From positions 62,001-126,000 of the forward strand of contig NZ_CP121664.1 in assembly GCF_029714285.1 (NCBI RefSeq): 64,000 bases of DNA, given 5' to 3'. Made by a program: the position numbers and the translations under genes. Every line of letters starts with the position of its first letter. Position 1 is the first letter of the stretch. Source of the DNA: Rhizobium sp. CB3090. Its GTDB lineage: Bacteria > Pseudomonadota > Alphaproteobacteria > Rhizobiales > Rhizobiaceae. Shown in pieces: positions 56,216 to 64,000 of this stretch. Below the pieces are notes generated by a model. The model was not told where the DNA came from. It worked only from the letters and a program-made list of their open reading frames with translations, and made no database searches.

Positions 56216-57490
56216 ATTTTTTCTCCGTTTCAGTTAGTCGAACCCGCTAGCACGTGATCGGCGGTCCCAGCTGAAGCCAATGTGGCTTCGTTCCGCTTCG
56301 TCGAGGGCAGCAACGATCATCCTGTCCGCAGATCGCCACGCACCGCTGACCGTCTAAAACCGCAATTTGCCCAAGCCTTCGAAATAAGAGCGGCGCCTTT
56401 GGACCAATCGCCTCTCACGGTGCGATCTCAGGGGCCAATGCTGGCAGCTCGCCCCCGCCGTTTTCGAATGCGGCTAAACCGGCCCACAGCGTAAAAAGAC
56501 AAGTGACGGAACGGCAGGCGAGATCGACAGCGTCGGGACTGGCGGCGACGTGCAACTCGCTTGGCTGATCACCACGGAAATCTTCATGCGGGGCCTCCTG
56601 GAGAATGAAATTATAAACTGAGAGCTGCGGTCTCGATCGAGACCTCAAAGACGGCCATAAGAGCGAGATTGATACCGTCGATCGGCGTATCAGGCATCCT
56701 GATCTGCTCATACCGCCGCCGCCGAGCCGACCATCGCCCTTGGGATCAATGGGGACATCACTGCCGAGGAGGCTTATCGTCATGTGTACCACCACTGATT
56801 AGCATTGTCGGACCACGTTCGGTGGAGCACTTCATCGCCTGTTTACTCTTGATCGGCCCATTGGGAAAATCGATTGATTTAATAGGACTCATCCAAATGT
56901 CGGATGGTTCCGGCACGCTTCGCCTCAAAGCGGCGAAATCCATCGACCAGCGCGGCAGGTCACGTCGGTTCGTGCCCGCGGCTGTCCAAGGCGGCGTCAG
57001 TCGCGGTAATGCAATAGACTGCCGCCCCTGGCTCATGAGGGCTCCTCGGCTCAAGGCCTCTTCGATACGGCAATATTCAAACCATGATCGCCTCGACACT
57101 CTACCTCTGAGACTGATGTTGGCCCTACCTCACTGTTTTCACTGGAGGATTATCTTATCGTCGAATTAGGTCATCTCCGGCCGGCTCCGCTCGATGGTGT
57201 TGGCACCTTTGGCGGCGCTGGCGAGGAGACCGACCGGCTGGACCGGGTGTTCGAGGAAGGGGCCGGACCATCGAAGCGCGCGCTTTTCTAAAGCAAGCCT
57301 GACCTCCGGCGCGAATGACATATGTTGATGTAAGCGCCGCTGCGAGCAGGGTCCCAACGTCGAGAAGCATGTTGTCTCCAGCCGCATGTCACAATCCGCC
57401 TTATCCTTTGGACAAAGGCGTATGCCGCGCAAATGCTCACCACCGCAGACTATCGTCGATAAATATATCCGTCGGTTCTTTCTTGGTATT
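56216..57490. other. 1.3-kb stretch without a firm gene
   Basis: Several minus-strand frames (56415-56795, 56758-57099, 57166-57320) look like decayed genes; one ends 'LWAGLAAFENGGGELPALAP'. None is recognised. The region separates the y4w-like pair from the sigma-54 promoter at 57491. Confidence 0.4.
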
Positions 57491-57505
57491 TGGCACGGCT
57501 GTTGC
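57491..57505 (+). promoter_or_regulatory. Sigma-54 (-24/-12) promoter of the putative metallopeptidase
   Basis: TGGCAC-ggctg-TTGC, complete match to the RpoN core, 37 bp before the ATG. No perfect TGT-N10-ACA NifA site seen within 200 bp. Confidence 0.72.
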
Positions 57506-57541
57506 GTCGCGTTTCAGGAAGACAATGCTTAAGGAAAGGTC

Positions 57542-58453
57542 ATGATGATTCACGTATGCTCGATGGGGATGGTCCTGTGCGGTGGATATCTTCTTGCTGC
57601 ATCCGCAGGGGGACTCGGCGGCACTGAGAATGGTTTATCTGCGTCGACATTGTCGATGGCTGATATATCCAATTTCGATACTTTCATAGTTCGCAGCCCA
57701 CCGCCATCACTCGGCCTGGATCCGTTTTATGCCAAATATGCTGACGCAGCGGGCATACCCATTATCTCATCCGAAAAGGTTCCAGACACGGCACTGTTGA
57801 TCGCACGTGACATTGTCCTCTACATGTTGTCAGAACGTCGTGATGTCCGCGATGCATTAATCCGGGCTGGGGCGCGGGTCGGCATCATGGCAATTGACGA
57901 GACGACGACTGACATTCCCGAGCAGCGGGATTGGCAGAAGCCGGCGCTCGATGATCCGCGCCTTACCCCAGACGAACGGCGAAATTACGCCAGCACGATT
58001 GCCAAGATGACTGCCCAGGAATACTGGGCCCAAAGGGCGCGCGGCATGGGCGGGCTCTACACGACGGGGGCCGTGGAAAATTTGATGGGCGTGCCCGGCA
58101 CGCGGTATTACGGAGGAAACATTCTTGTTCACGAATTCTCACATAATATCTTCAACGCGCTTCGCACGGTGGATCCTGATCTCGTTGCACGAGTTGAAAA
58201 AGCCTATTTCCACGCCCGCGAGAAAGGACTCTGGGCGCGGTCGTATATGGAGAACACCGTCGATGAGTATTGGGCCGAAGGCACGCGGTTCTGGTTCAAT
58301 ACGAATATGGCTTACAGCCATGGTGAACTCACCGTTGCCACATCAGACGACTTCGAGGTTCACGATCCAGAACTCTACAATATCATGGCTGAAGTCTACC
58401 GTCATGATCACCACATTCTGGCGGATGTGTTTTACCGGCATTCGGCAAAGTAA
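57542..58453 (+). CDS. Putative exported zinc metallopeptidase-like protein
   Basis: 303 residues with a hydrophobic N-terminus 'MVLCGGYLLAASAGG' that could be a signal peptide. 'ILVHEFSHNIFNALRTVDPD' holds HExxH (His197, Glu198, His201), and 'NTVDEYWAEGTRFWFNTNMA' supplies Glu242 or Glu246, about 45 residues on, as a gluzincin third ligand. The middle 'DTALLIARDIVLYMLSERRD' and 'RAGARVGIMAIDE' is ordinary alpha/beta sequence. I do not recognise the family; peptidase activity is inferred from the motif. It is the first gene after a sigma-54 promoter and ends 280 bp before the convergent nodD copy 2. Confidence 0.78.
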   Translation: MMIHVCSMGMVLCGGYLLAASAGGLGGTENGLSASTLSMADISNFDTFIVRSPPPSLGLDPFYAKYADAAGIPIISSEKVPDTALLIARDIVLYMLSERRDVRDALIRAGARVGIMAIDETTTDIPEQRDWQKPALDDPRLTPDERRNYASTIAKMTAQEYWAQRARGMGGLYTTGAVENLMGVPGTRYYGGNILVHEFSHNIFNALRTVDPDLVARVEKAYFHAREKGLWARSYMENTVDEYWAEGTRFWFNTNMAYSHGELTVATSDDFEVHDPELYNIMAEVYRHDHHILADVFYRHSAK

Positions 58454-58730
58454 CAGCTAACGTCGATCGGCCTCGATAACGGCCGCTGCGCCTTCTGCCT
58501 GCAACCGCAATCGCAATCGCAATCGCGACCCGAGTTATGGCTGCTCGTCCTTCTTGTCTATCGGAGCGCTGCAATACGAATTTCCGTTCAACTGGAGCAT
58601 ACATGCTATTCTGCTGCGGCCGGACGCAAACTAATCTTGCCACCGGTTATCGCCGCGGGGGTCGAGCCCTGAAATCGGCTAGTGTAAATCTTAAACTGAA
58701 GGGCAAGCTAGATGACTTTTCCGGCCGATA

Positions 58731-59720
58731 TCAAGTTCGCTGATTGGAAGTTGGCCGGACAGGGCTGGTGCTAATCCGGGTAATATGGGGCTCGGCCGCG
58801 GCAAGCGGCGAAATCATGCGGGACGCCTCCTTGAATATGAGTTCGCGTATCCATAGGCTTGCCGGATCACTATTGTGCAGAGCGGGCCATTGTACGGCTT
58901 CGGTGAACGGAAGGAGTAGTGGCAGCGGAAGCTCAACGATTTGCAAAGGTATCGTTTTTGCGAAATGATGTGCCAGCCGTAGGGGCATGGTTCCTATACG
59001 TTCGTTGCCCGAAACCATCGGCGGAATCATGCTGTAGCCATGTACGACGACGTCGATGCGTCTCTTGTGACCATATTCGAGCAAATACCATTCCTCGATG
59101 CCAGGCCTACGGACATTCCCGAACTTGACCACAACGTGTCCCATCGACATGTATTTCTCGAATGTGAGTGGCTCTGCCAGTTGCTTGTTCGAGGTGCAGC
59201 CTACGCACACGTGGACATCATCGAACAGCCTTGCTCGGGGCTGGGCCTTCGACGCGAACATTTCCGGCAAAATGAGAAGATCGACGTCGCCGCGCCGGAG
59301 TAAATCCTCATTGTCGTCGCCCGGGGGCCGAAATTCGAAGCTGACGGCAGGAGCTTCCCGCGCCGCGCGCTCTACGACTTTCTCGAAAAATACCAGCGCG
59401 ACGTAATCGGAAAGGATAACCTTGAAGCGACGATCCGATTGGGCGGGGTCAAACGGCTCTCTGGAAATAATGGAGAGCTGAACATGGAGCAGAGCATCGC
59501 GCACCGCGGGCGCCAGGCTTTCTGCCCTAGGTGTGGGGATAAATTCGCGCCCAGCTATGGTAAACAGCTCATCTTGGAAGAAGGTGCGCAGCCGGGCGAC
59601 GGCCGCGCTCATGGCCGGTTGGCTCAGGTTGATGCTGCGCGCCGCCGCCGTCAGATTACGCTCGCTCATCAGGGCGTCGAGCGCAACCAGAAGATTGAGA
59701 TCAAGGCCATTGAACCGCAT
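58731..59720 (-). CDS. nodD: NodD, LysR-type flavonoid-responsive regulator (copy 2)
   Basis: 329 residues, with the same N-terminal '[20 protein letters not shown]' and '[20 protein letters not shown]' and NodD core '[20 protein letters not shown]', '[20 protein letters not shown]'. The C-terminus is longer than in copy 1. It lies 113 bp downstream of nodA on the same strand; the usual rhizobial layout is divergent. Whether it is cotranscribed with nodA or has a promoter in the 113-bp gap is open. Confidence 0.95.
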   Translation of the reverse strand: MRFNGLDLNLLVALDALMSERNLTAAARSINLSQPAMSAAVARLRTFFQDELFTIAGREFIPTPRAESLAPAVRDALLHVQLSIISREPFDPAQSDRRFKVILSDYVALVFFEKVVERAAREAPAVSFEFRPPGDDNEDLLRRGDVDLLILPEMFASKAQPRARLFDDVHVCVGCTSNKQLAEPLTFEKYMSMGHVVVKFGNVRRPGIEEWYLLEYGHKRRIDVVVHGYSMIPPMVSGNERIGTMPLRLAHHFAKTIPLQIVELPLPLLLPFTEAVQWPALHNSDPASLWIRELIFKEASRMISPLAAAEPHITRISTSPVRPTSNQRT

Positions 59721-59833
59721 ATCTCTTCATCCGAGGGTGGCCGGCACGATTCTGCCGATCGCCGGACCATATTGCGCTTGGGACCTTGAGCTCCACGAGG
59801 AGTCTATGCACTTCCGCAAGCAGTCGAGATAGG

Positions 59834-60424
59834 TCATAACTCCGGTCCGTTCCGGTCGATCATCGTACCGGGGGGCCAGGCGGAGATGGGCTGTCCAATA
59901 GGCAGAATGATGACAAGCGGATCCTCGACACGGGTGGGCGGCAAGTCGATACGCGCGTGTGGCAGCGTGGATCGCACGCTCACCTGCGACACAACCGTCA
60001 GCGGACTGTGTCGGCCAAATCTTTCAATGTGTTTTCGCAGCTCCGGCCGAACCGTACCGAAGGCGAATGGAACTTGAAACTTCTGCAATGTTGGAAGCAT
60101 CACCTGGATCGAATGGGCGATGCCGAGCCCCTCAAGATCCGGGCGCACTCCATATAAACCCAGTTCAGCCACCAAAAGATCGACCCCGTCAATTTTGATG
60201 AAGCGGCGCAGTAAGCCCAGATGGGCCGCAACACCGATCGAGTCGTACGCGATCGCACGAAGCTCAGGTCGTGCGCCGGCCCAGCTTTGACTGCCTTGGA
60301 ACGGCTTTGCGTTAAAAGCCCCAGTCGGCCCGTAGGTCTTTCGAAAGAACTCAGCGAGTTCGACATGATCGGAGAGTTGCAACTCATTTTCCCAGCACAA
60401 TTTCCACTGCACGTCTGCGCGCAT
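59834..60424 (-). CDS. nodA: NodA, Nod-factor N-acyltransferase
   Basis: 196 residues, exactly the family length: '[20 protein letters not shown]', '[20 protein letters not shown]', '[20 protein letters not shown]' and '[20 protein letters not shown]' down to 'MIDRNGPEL'. NodA attaches the fatty acyl chain to the de-N-acetylated chitin oligomer. The region after residue 120 departs from the common NodA text ('[20 protein letters not shown]'), so acyl preference may differ. nodB and nodC are not adjacent, and I find no nod box in the 200 bp upstream. Separation of nodA from nodBC is known from Rhizobium etli; several nodA copies are known from R. tropici. Confidence 0.95.
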   Translation of the reverse strand: MRADVQWKLCWENELQLSDHVELAEFFRKTYGPTGAFNAKPFQGSQSWAGARPELRAIAYDSIGVAAHLGLLRRFIKIDGVDLLVAELGLYGVRPDLEGLGIAHSIQVMLPTLQKFQVPFAFGTVRPELRKHIERFGRHSPLTVVSQVSVRSTLPHARIDLPPTRVEDPLVIILPIGQPISAWPPGTMIDRNGPEL

Positions 60425-60988
60425 AAAAGACCTCTTTTTTGCCGTTGGCCGGACGATGTGCGGCTTAAGGTTATAATTTATGTCTCTAGCCTCAAGCGCA
60501 GGTTGTATATCAGCATACGTACGGCCCGATGGCTTTTCCGCCCAGGCTCACGCTCTTCGTCCTATCGTGCCGGGGCGAAGGCGATATTCCTTGACCCCAG
60601 CGGCCAATATCATGAGGCAAACCAAAACTGAAATGGCTTTTCTTCATGGAACTATGAGCAGCATTCATAATGTTCAGTGGAATATTCACATAGGCGAAGC
60701 CGTACCACTTTCGGAGGAATTCCTTGCAGGAGCATCGGCCGCAATATCGATCTGAGGTCTGTTTTCGGCCGTCGGACTAGGGTCTGGACCCATGTTTTTC
60801 AGATCATGGCCGCCGTCTGATTTTCTTCTTGTGAAAGAAGATTGATCGCGCGCCTTTAAAGGCGAAATTGGAAGCAGCTTAGGTGACTATCGACGGGGAG
60901 AAACCAATTGACATGTAGCCCCAAATGTAATGGCTCGGGGGCAGGGCGCTTGGCGGTCAAAGGGACGTGAGGTGCGTTCAAATCTGGA
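60425..60988. other. Region upstream of nodA
   Basis: No nod box recognised. A plus-strand frame ending at 60755 contains, from the ATG at 60654, 'MSSIHNVQWNIHIGEAVPLS' and 'EEFLAGASAAISI'. It looks like the start of a real protein cut short, but I cannot assign it. Confidence 0.4.
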
Positions 60989-61744
60989 TCAGGGGCGGGA
61001 CCGGAAGTGGCGAACTGCATCAGCTCTACTTCGCCCCGCAAGAGTGGTGCCGTTGCGCTTCAGCGGATTGCTTGTTGGTCGAAACGCGAGAACTTCACTG
61101 AGTTGCAGAAGGCCCGCCGCGACGGCACCGAGCATTGGTGCAATTATGTAAAGCCAGAGTTGAGCGCGCGCCGTCTCCCCTGCGAAGAGTGCTGGGCCGA
61201 GCGACCGTGCAGGGTTTACAGAAGAACCCGAAACCGTAATGCCGGCCAGATGGATCGCAACGAGGGTAAGACCAATCGCAAAACCTGCTACAGTGCCCGA
61301 GCCATCCTCGGCCGTGCTTTTGAGAAATACCGTCACGAACAGAAACGTGGAGATGAACTCAAACAGGAACGCAGATCTTGCCCCATAGGCTCCCCAGCCG
61401 TTTTGAGCGAAACCTTCTACCGCGATGTTGTAACCGCCGACTTTGTCCATTGCTATAACGTAGAGTGTGCCTGCTGCTGCGATAGCGCCCGCACTTTGAG
61501 CCAAGACATACGCGACGAATTCCCACAGTCCAAACCGCCGGGAAACGAGAAAACCGAGGCTGACGGCGGGATTGAGATGAGCGCCTGATACTGGACCAAT
61601 CGCGCAGGCCATCGCTACCACTGTCATCCCGAAGGCAAGAGCAACACCAAGGGGGCCTGCCTCCGAACGCATAAAGAGGAGTGTGCCGCAGCCGAAGAAA
61701 ACGAGCGCAAAGGTCCCTAGCAATTCGCAAAAATATTTATTCAT
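60989..61744 (-). CDS. aqpZ: Aquaporin Z
   Basis: 251 residues from the ATG at 61744 (ggag 6 bp upstream). Six transmembrane helices and both pore motifs, 'SGAHLNPAVS' (NPA at 58-60) and 'SGSSVNPARS' (NPA at 177-179), with Arg180 of the selectivity filter. 'MNKYFCELLGTFALVFFGCG' is the AqpZ start. It conducts water, possibly small neutral solutes, across the inner membrane. The basic C-terminal tail of about 25 residues is longer than usual. A weak sigma-54-like site (TGGCAA-N5-ATGC) lies about 32 bp upstream of the start. Confidence 0.93.
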   Translation of the reverse strand: MNKYFCELLGTFALVFFGCGTLLFMRSEAGPLGVALAFGMTVVAMACAIGPVSGAHLNPAVSLGFLVSRRFGLWEFVAYVLAQSAGAIAAAGTLYVIAMDKVGGYNIAVEGFAQNGWGAYGARSAFLFEFISTFLFVTVFLKSTAEDGSGTVAGFAIGLTLVAIHLAGITVSGSSVNPARSLGPALFAGETARAQLWLYIIAPMLGAVAAGLLQLSEVLAFRPTSNPLKRNGTTLAGRSRADAVRHFRSRP

Positions 61745-62403
61745 CCTTAACTCCGTTGATTGCATCCCCACGCATAGTCGTTGCCATCCTCGACATTCTC
61801 GCCCCCGGCCGGGATTTTTGACAGGTTATCTATGCGGTGTTCGCCAGAACCCTTTGACACCCGCAGGATCCATCGTCCGGTTCAGGATGTGCGCCCTCTG
61901 TCATTGACTTCAAATTTTGCGACGACCAGCCGAGATCAGAACCGGAGCCTTTGCTGCGGCTTGCTCCCGGCGTCCGCTACAGGCACACAAGTTTCGTGCC
62001 AAACAAAAAAATGGTTTTACGGCAAAGCGATCAGACTGATGGTCGCTCTGTCTTTGCGTCCAAAAATGTCTTGAGTCCGACAATGAACGACATAGCAGAC
62101 GCGCTGCAGTCTGGAGATATGCGCTTCTGGAAGGACCTTTTGAAAGCGTGTGCATAGTTGGCATCGAGTTTGCACGTACTCGTCCTTAGGCGGCAAGACG
62201 CAGCCAAGGATAGGACCGGTTTCCAAAACCAGGCGGGTACTGGAGCCAATTTCGGACTCTCTCGGATCCGGATTCTGAAAAACGCCGTCAAACCGAGTTC
62301 TGCATTCGTGCATGTACAAAGGGCAGGCGATACTCTCAGCGTCAGATTTTTCAAGAATATCGCCGTGCCTAGCAACCCATCAAAACGTGAGAAGGAAAAC
62401 GCT
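61745..62403. other. Intergenic stretch between aqpZ and the phasin gene
   Basis: A short frame from 62082 reads 'MNDIADALQSGDMRFWKDLL' and stops at 62157; it may be a small peptide or a relic. Otherwise nothing recognised. Confidence 0.4.
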
Positions 62404-62862
62404 ATGACCACCAAGGTTTCAGAAAGGTCCTTTGAAACAATCGAAAATTCAGCATCATCGCCCCTCAAGGTGGCCGATCAAATCGGGGCATCCGTCGAAA
62501 AGGGGAACAAGCAGTTGACCGAAGCTTTCTTTAAATTCGCCTCGAGCGCTGAAGAGGCACAGAAAGTGCTCACTCCGATCTTCGAAACCGCAACACTAGT
62601 CAGTTACGAATTGTCGCTTAAGTCTGTCGCCGCGTTGCAGGCTAATGCGGTGGCCGGTTTCTCGCATTTGCAAGCGTTGCTGGGCGCGAATTCGCCGTCA
62701 CAAGTCTTCGAACTGCAATCGGCGTTCCTGCACAAGCGCGTAGACACCAGCATCGAGAACGCCAAGGAATTCCGGGCGCTGGCGAGCAAGGCGGTGGCGG
62801 AGATCGCTAAGCCGATCAACAATGCTTTTGACAAATTTTTGGCGGACCTCAGACCGGCATAA
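62404..62862 (+). CDS. Phasin (polyhydroxybutyrate granule-associated protein)
   Basis: 152 residues from the ATG at 62404 (aaggaaaa upstream; the frame is open back to 62158 without family support). 'EKGNKQLTEAFFKFASSAEE', 'LVSYELSLKSVAALQANAVA' and 'RALASKAVAEIAKPINNAFD' are amphipathic helices of the phasin_2 family. Phasins coat PHB granules, which rhizobia build during symbiosis and carbon excess. Single gene. Confidence 0.85.
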   Translation: MTTKVSERSFETIENSASSPLKVADQIGASVEKGNKQLTEAFFKFASSAEEAQKVLTPIFETATLVSYELSLKSVAALQANAVAGFSHLQALLGANSPSQVFELQSAFLHKRVDTSIENAKEFRALASKAVAEIAKPINNAFDKFLADLRPA

Positions 62863-63342
62863 ATTGGCTGGCCACTGCAACAACGCCTATGGGACCTGTT
62901 GTACACTCCGCCCTTAATTAGAAGGAAGACGAGCGGTACCCTACGATCCATTTTGTTCGCGATTTCATCAATCGACGGATCATGATCCAAGCTTCGTTTG
63001 GAGGGTCTAAGGAGGCTCAGACTGCGAAGGGGCGGTGGAAGATGGTAGTGGCGACTCTCCTCTGCGATTGTCAGTAGGCGCGATCTTAGCAAACGAGCGG
63101 TTGGTTGGCTGGACCACGCAAATTAGAAAAAGGCTTTGCGATTATTGCCGGCGGCCGCGCCAAGATTTCACGGTATCGCGTCGCATCCTAATAAGCGGCG
63201 TTTGCGACCCGTTTGGCTTGAGAGTTGCCCCTGCTGGCTCGGTCAATGCGGCTTTGCGTCGTCGCGACACTTGAACGCTCGGAAGTTATTCCAATATTTG
63301 TTGATGACCACAGGTGACGTTGGAAAGGAAAGGAGGAATAGG
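62863..63342. other. Intergenic stretch upstream of the DUF982 gene
   Basis: No gene recognised. A weak sigma-54-like site (TGGCTC-N5-ATGC) lies near 63235, about 100 bp before the start; two mismatches make it doubtful. Confidence 0.35.
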
Positions 63343-63648
63343 ATGCCGACAACCGATGTTTCCTGGACTCGTCTGGTCACTATCCGACTGCAGTGCGGTC
63401 TTGAGCGGACGTTTGCGGGCGTTTACGACGCCTTGGATTTTCTCGAAAACGAATGGCCATTGCGTTATGGCGAACGCCATCAGCGTGCCATTAAGACCTG
63501 TCGCGGTGCCCTTAATGGCGCCGTAGCCGCCGTCGTTGCACGAGAGGCATTCATGGCCGCTTGCCTCGAAGCCGGCATGGCGGCCCCTTTGAAAGCCAAG
63601 CCGAACGCCCACGCGGGGCGAACCCCTCGGCGGGCTCTCGTGCAATGA
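63343..63648 (+). CDS. DUF982 family small protein
   Basis: 101 residues from the ATG at 63343, preceded by aaggagga. 'FAGVYDALDFLENEWPLRYG' and 'HQRAIKTCRGALNGAVAAVV' 'AREAFMAAC' are the DUF982 pattern (A..fL...WP...G..h..A...C...L.g......AR.aF..A). These proteins are plentiful on rhizobial plasmids and of unknown function. Confidence 0.85.
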   Translation: MPTTDVSWTRLVTIRLQCGLERTFAGVYDALDFLENEWPLRYGERHQRAIKTCRGALNGAVAAVVAREAFMAACLEAGMAAPLKAKPNAHAGRTPRRALVQ

Positions 63649-63759
63649 TTTGGATGGTCCCGCGTCGCTTAAGGCGGGACTTGCGACGAGGGCCACGAAT
63701 TCGGACTCATTGTCGATCGGCGTTCCACGAGCCGTGCGGCCGTTACGACCGTATCCTGC

Positions 63760-64000
63760 CTAAATGACCAGCTTCAGATGGCTGGACAAGACCAAGCCAG
63801 CAGCCCCTCGCAACGCGGTATGACCTTCTCCGATGCCATTCACCGTGACCGAAATCTCCTGGTTCGGCCGCTTCCTGACCAGTCGTTCGACATGCTGCTT
63901 GACGCGCTCAGCGGCGTCGGCGCCGCCGCTTGCAATGTCCCCATGCAGGACATAGGAGTTGAGCGACAGGGTTTGCTGCAGGTTGAGGATCCCGAACGCG
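63760..64000 (-). CDS. ROK-family protein, C-terminal end, truncated by window edge
   Basis: 80 codons at the right edge, ending at 63760: 'AFGILNLQQTLSLNSYVLHG', 'DIASGGADAAERVKQHVERL', '...EGHTALRGAAGLVLSSHLKL'. The pattern is the end of ROK (repressor/ORF/kinase) sugar-responsive proteins, either a repressor of an ABC transporter operon or a sugar kinase. The N-terminus and possible HTH lie outside the window. Confidence 0.7.
   Translation of the reverse strand, partial: AFGILNLQQTLSLNSYVLHGDIASGGADAAERVKQHVERLVRKRPNQEISVTVNGIGEGHTALRGAAGLVLSSHLKLVI

Noticed and set aside
56415..57100. Minus-strand frames of 110-126 codons upstream of the y4w-like genes
   Set aside because: They overlap, lack ribosome sites and resemble no family; treated as decayed DNA.
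44000..57490. NifA upstream activator sequences (TGT-N10-ACA) for the three sigma-54 promoters
   Set aside because: I found only imperfect spacings near each promoter, so NifA as the activator is not supported by sequence.
61990..62025. ccaaacaaaaaaatggttttacggc as a possible nod box upstream of the phasin gene
   Set aside because: AAACAA and TTTTAC are at nod-box-like spacing but ATC and GAT elements are missing.
1..64000. tRNA or rRNA genes and CRISPR arrays
   Set aside because: No cloverleaf, rRNA-like or short regularly spaced repeat pattern was noticed; the only regular repeats are the in-frame adhesin repeats.

Overview
The window is DNA from a nodulating alphaproteobacterium of the Rhizobium group. 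It carries nodA, two nodD genes, two nod-box-like promoters, three near-perfect sigma-54 (-24/-12) promoters, an aquaporin Z, a phasin and many rhizobial insertion sequences. The density of broken genes and mobile DNA suggests a large symbiotic plasmid or another accessory replicon; I cannot name the species.

Layout. 1-9638 (minus): 5' part of a giant two-partner-secretion haemagglutinin, cut by the window edge, with a tandem 182-residue repeat. 10.1-14.6 kb: small genes and scars (DUF746 zinc-ribbon protein, HAD/LysR chimera, HU fragment, cold-shock protein, KGG-type stress protein). 15.1-19.1 kb: a GH15 glucoamylase broken by an in-frame stop, a glycoamylase fragment, two small exported proteins, a DUF1269 protein. 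19.4-25.0 kb: a non-homologous end-joining block (frameshifted ligD, a second ATP-dependent ligase, two Ku proteins) with EcfG/RpoE2-like promoters. 25.4-31.8 kb: small stress-type genes, a single-domain response regulator, a truncated FAD oxidoreductase with its TetR regulator, IS110 and methyltransferase fragments, an AraC regulator divergent from an aldo/keto reductase. 32.1-36.8 kb: nested insertion sequences (IS66 inside IS256 inside an IS110-type transposase), with both outer insertions defined to the base by 8-bp target duplications.

37.3-64 kb is the symbiosis part. A hup (HU) gene is split by a group II intron whose exact removal restores a 92-residue HU protein; the intron's own reverse transcriptase is deleted and frameshifted. 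Then come a nod-box-like site before a glycosyltransferase, an alpha/beta hydrolase, a prolyl oligopeptidase and a DoxX protein each behind a sigma-54 promoter, an AraC regulator, a three-repeat beta-prism-like protein, and a nod box before a membrane fatty-acid hydroxylase. Two nodD copies in opposite orientation flank an aminotransferase/flavin monooxygenase pair resembling y4wE-y4wF of strain NGR234 and a sigma-54-driven putative zinc peptidase. nodA lies alone, without nodBC, upstream of the second nodD on the same strand. aqpZ, a phasin, a DUF982 protein and the end of a ROK-family gene close the window.

Taken together, the right half looks like a host-interaction region wired to the two classical symbiotic signals, flavonoid/NodD and sigma-54 (probably NifA). 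Several of the wired genes (glycosyltransferase, hydroxylase, peptidases, DoxX) are not standard nod or nif genes. All functional statements rest on reading motifs by eye; no database search was possible.
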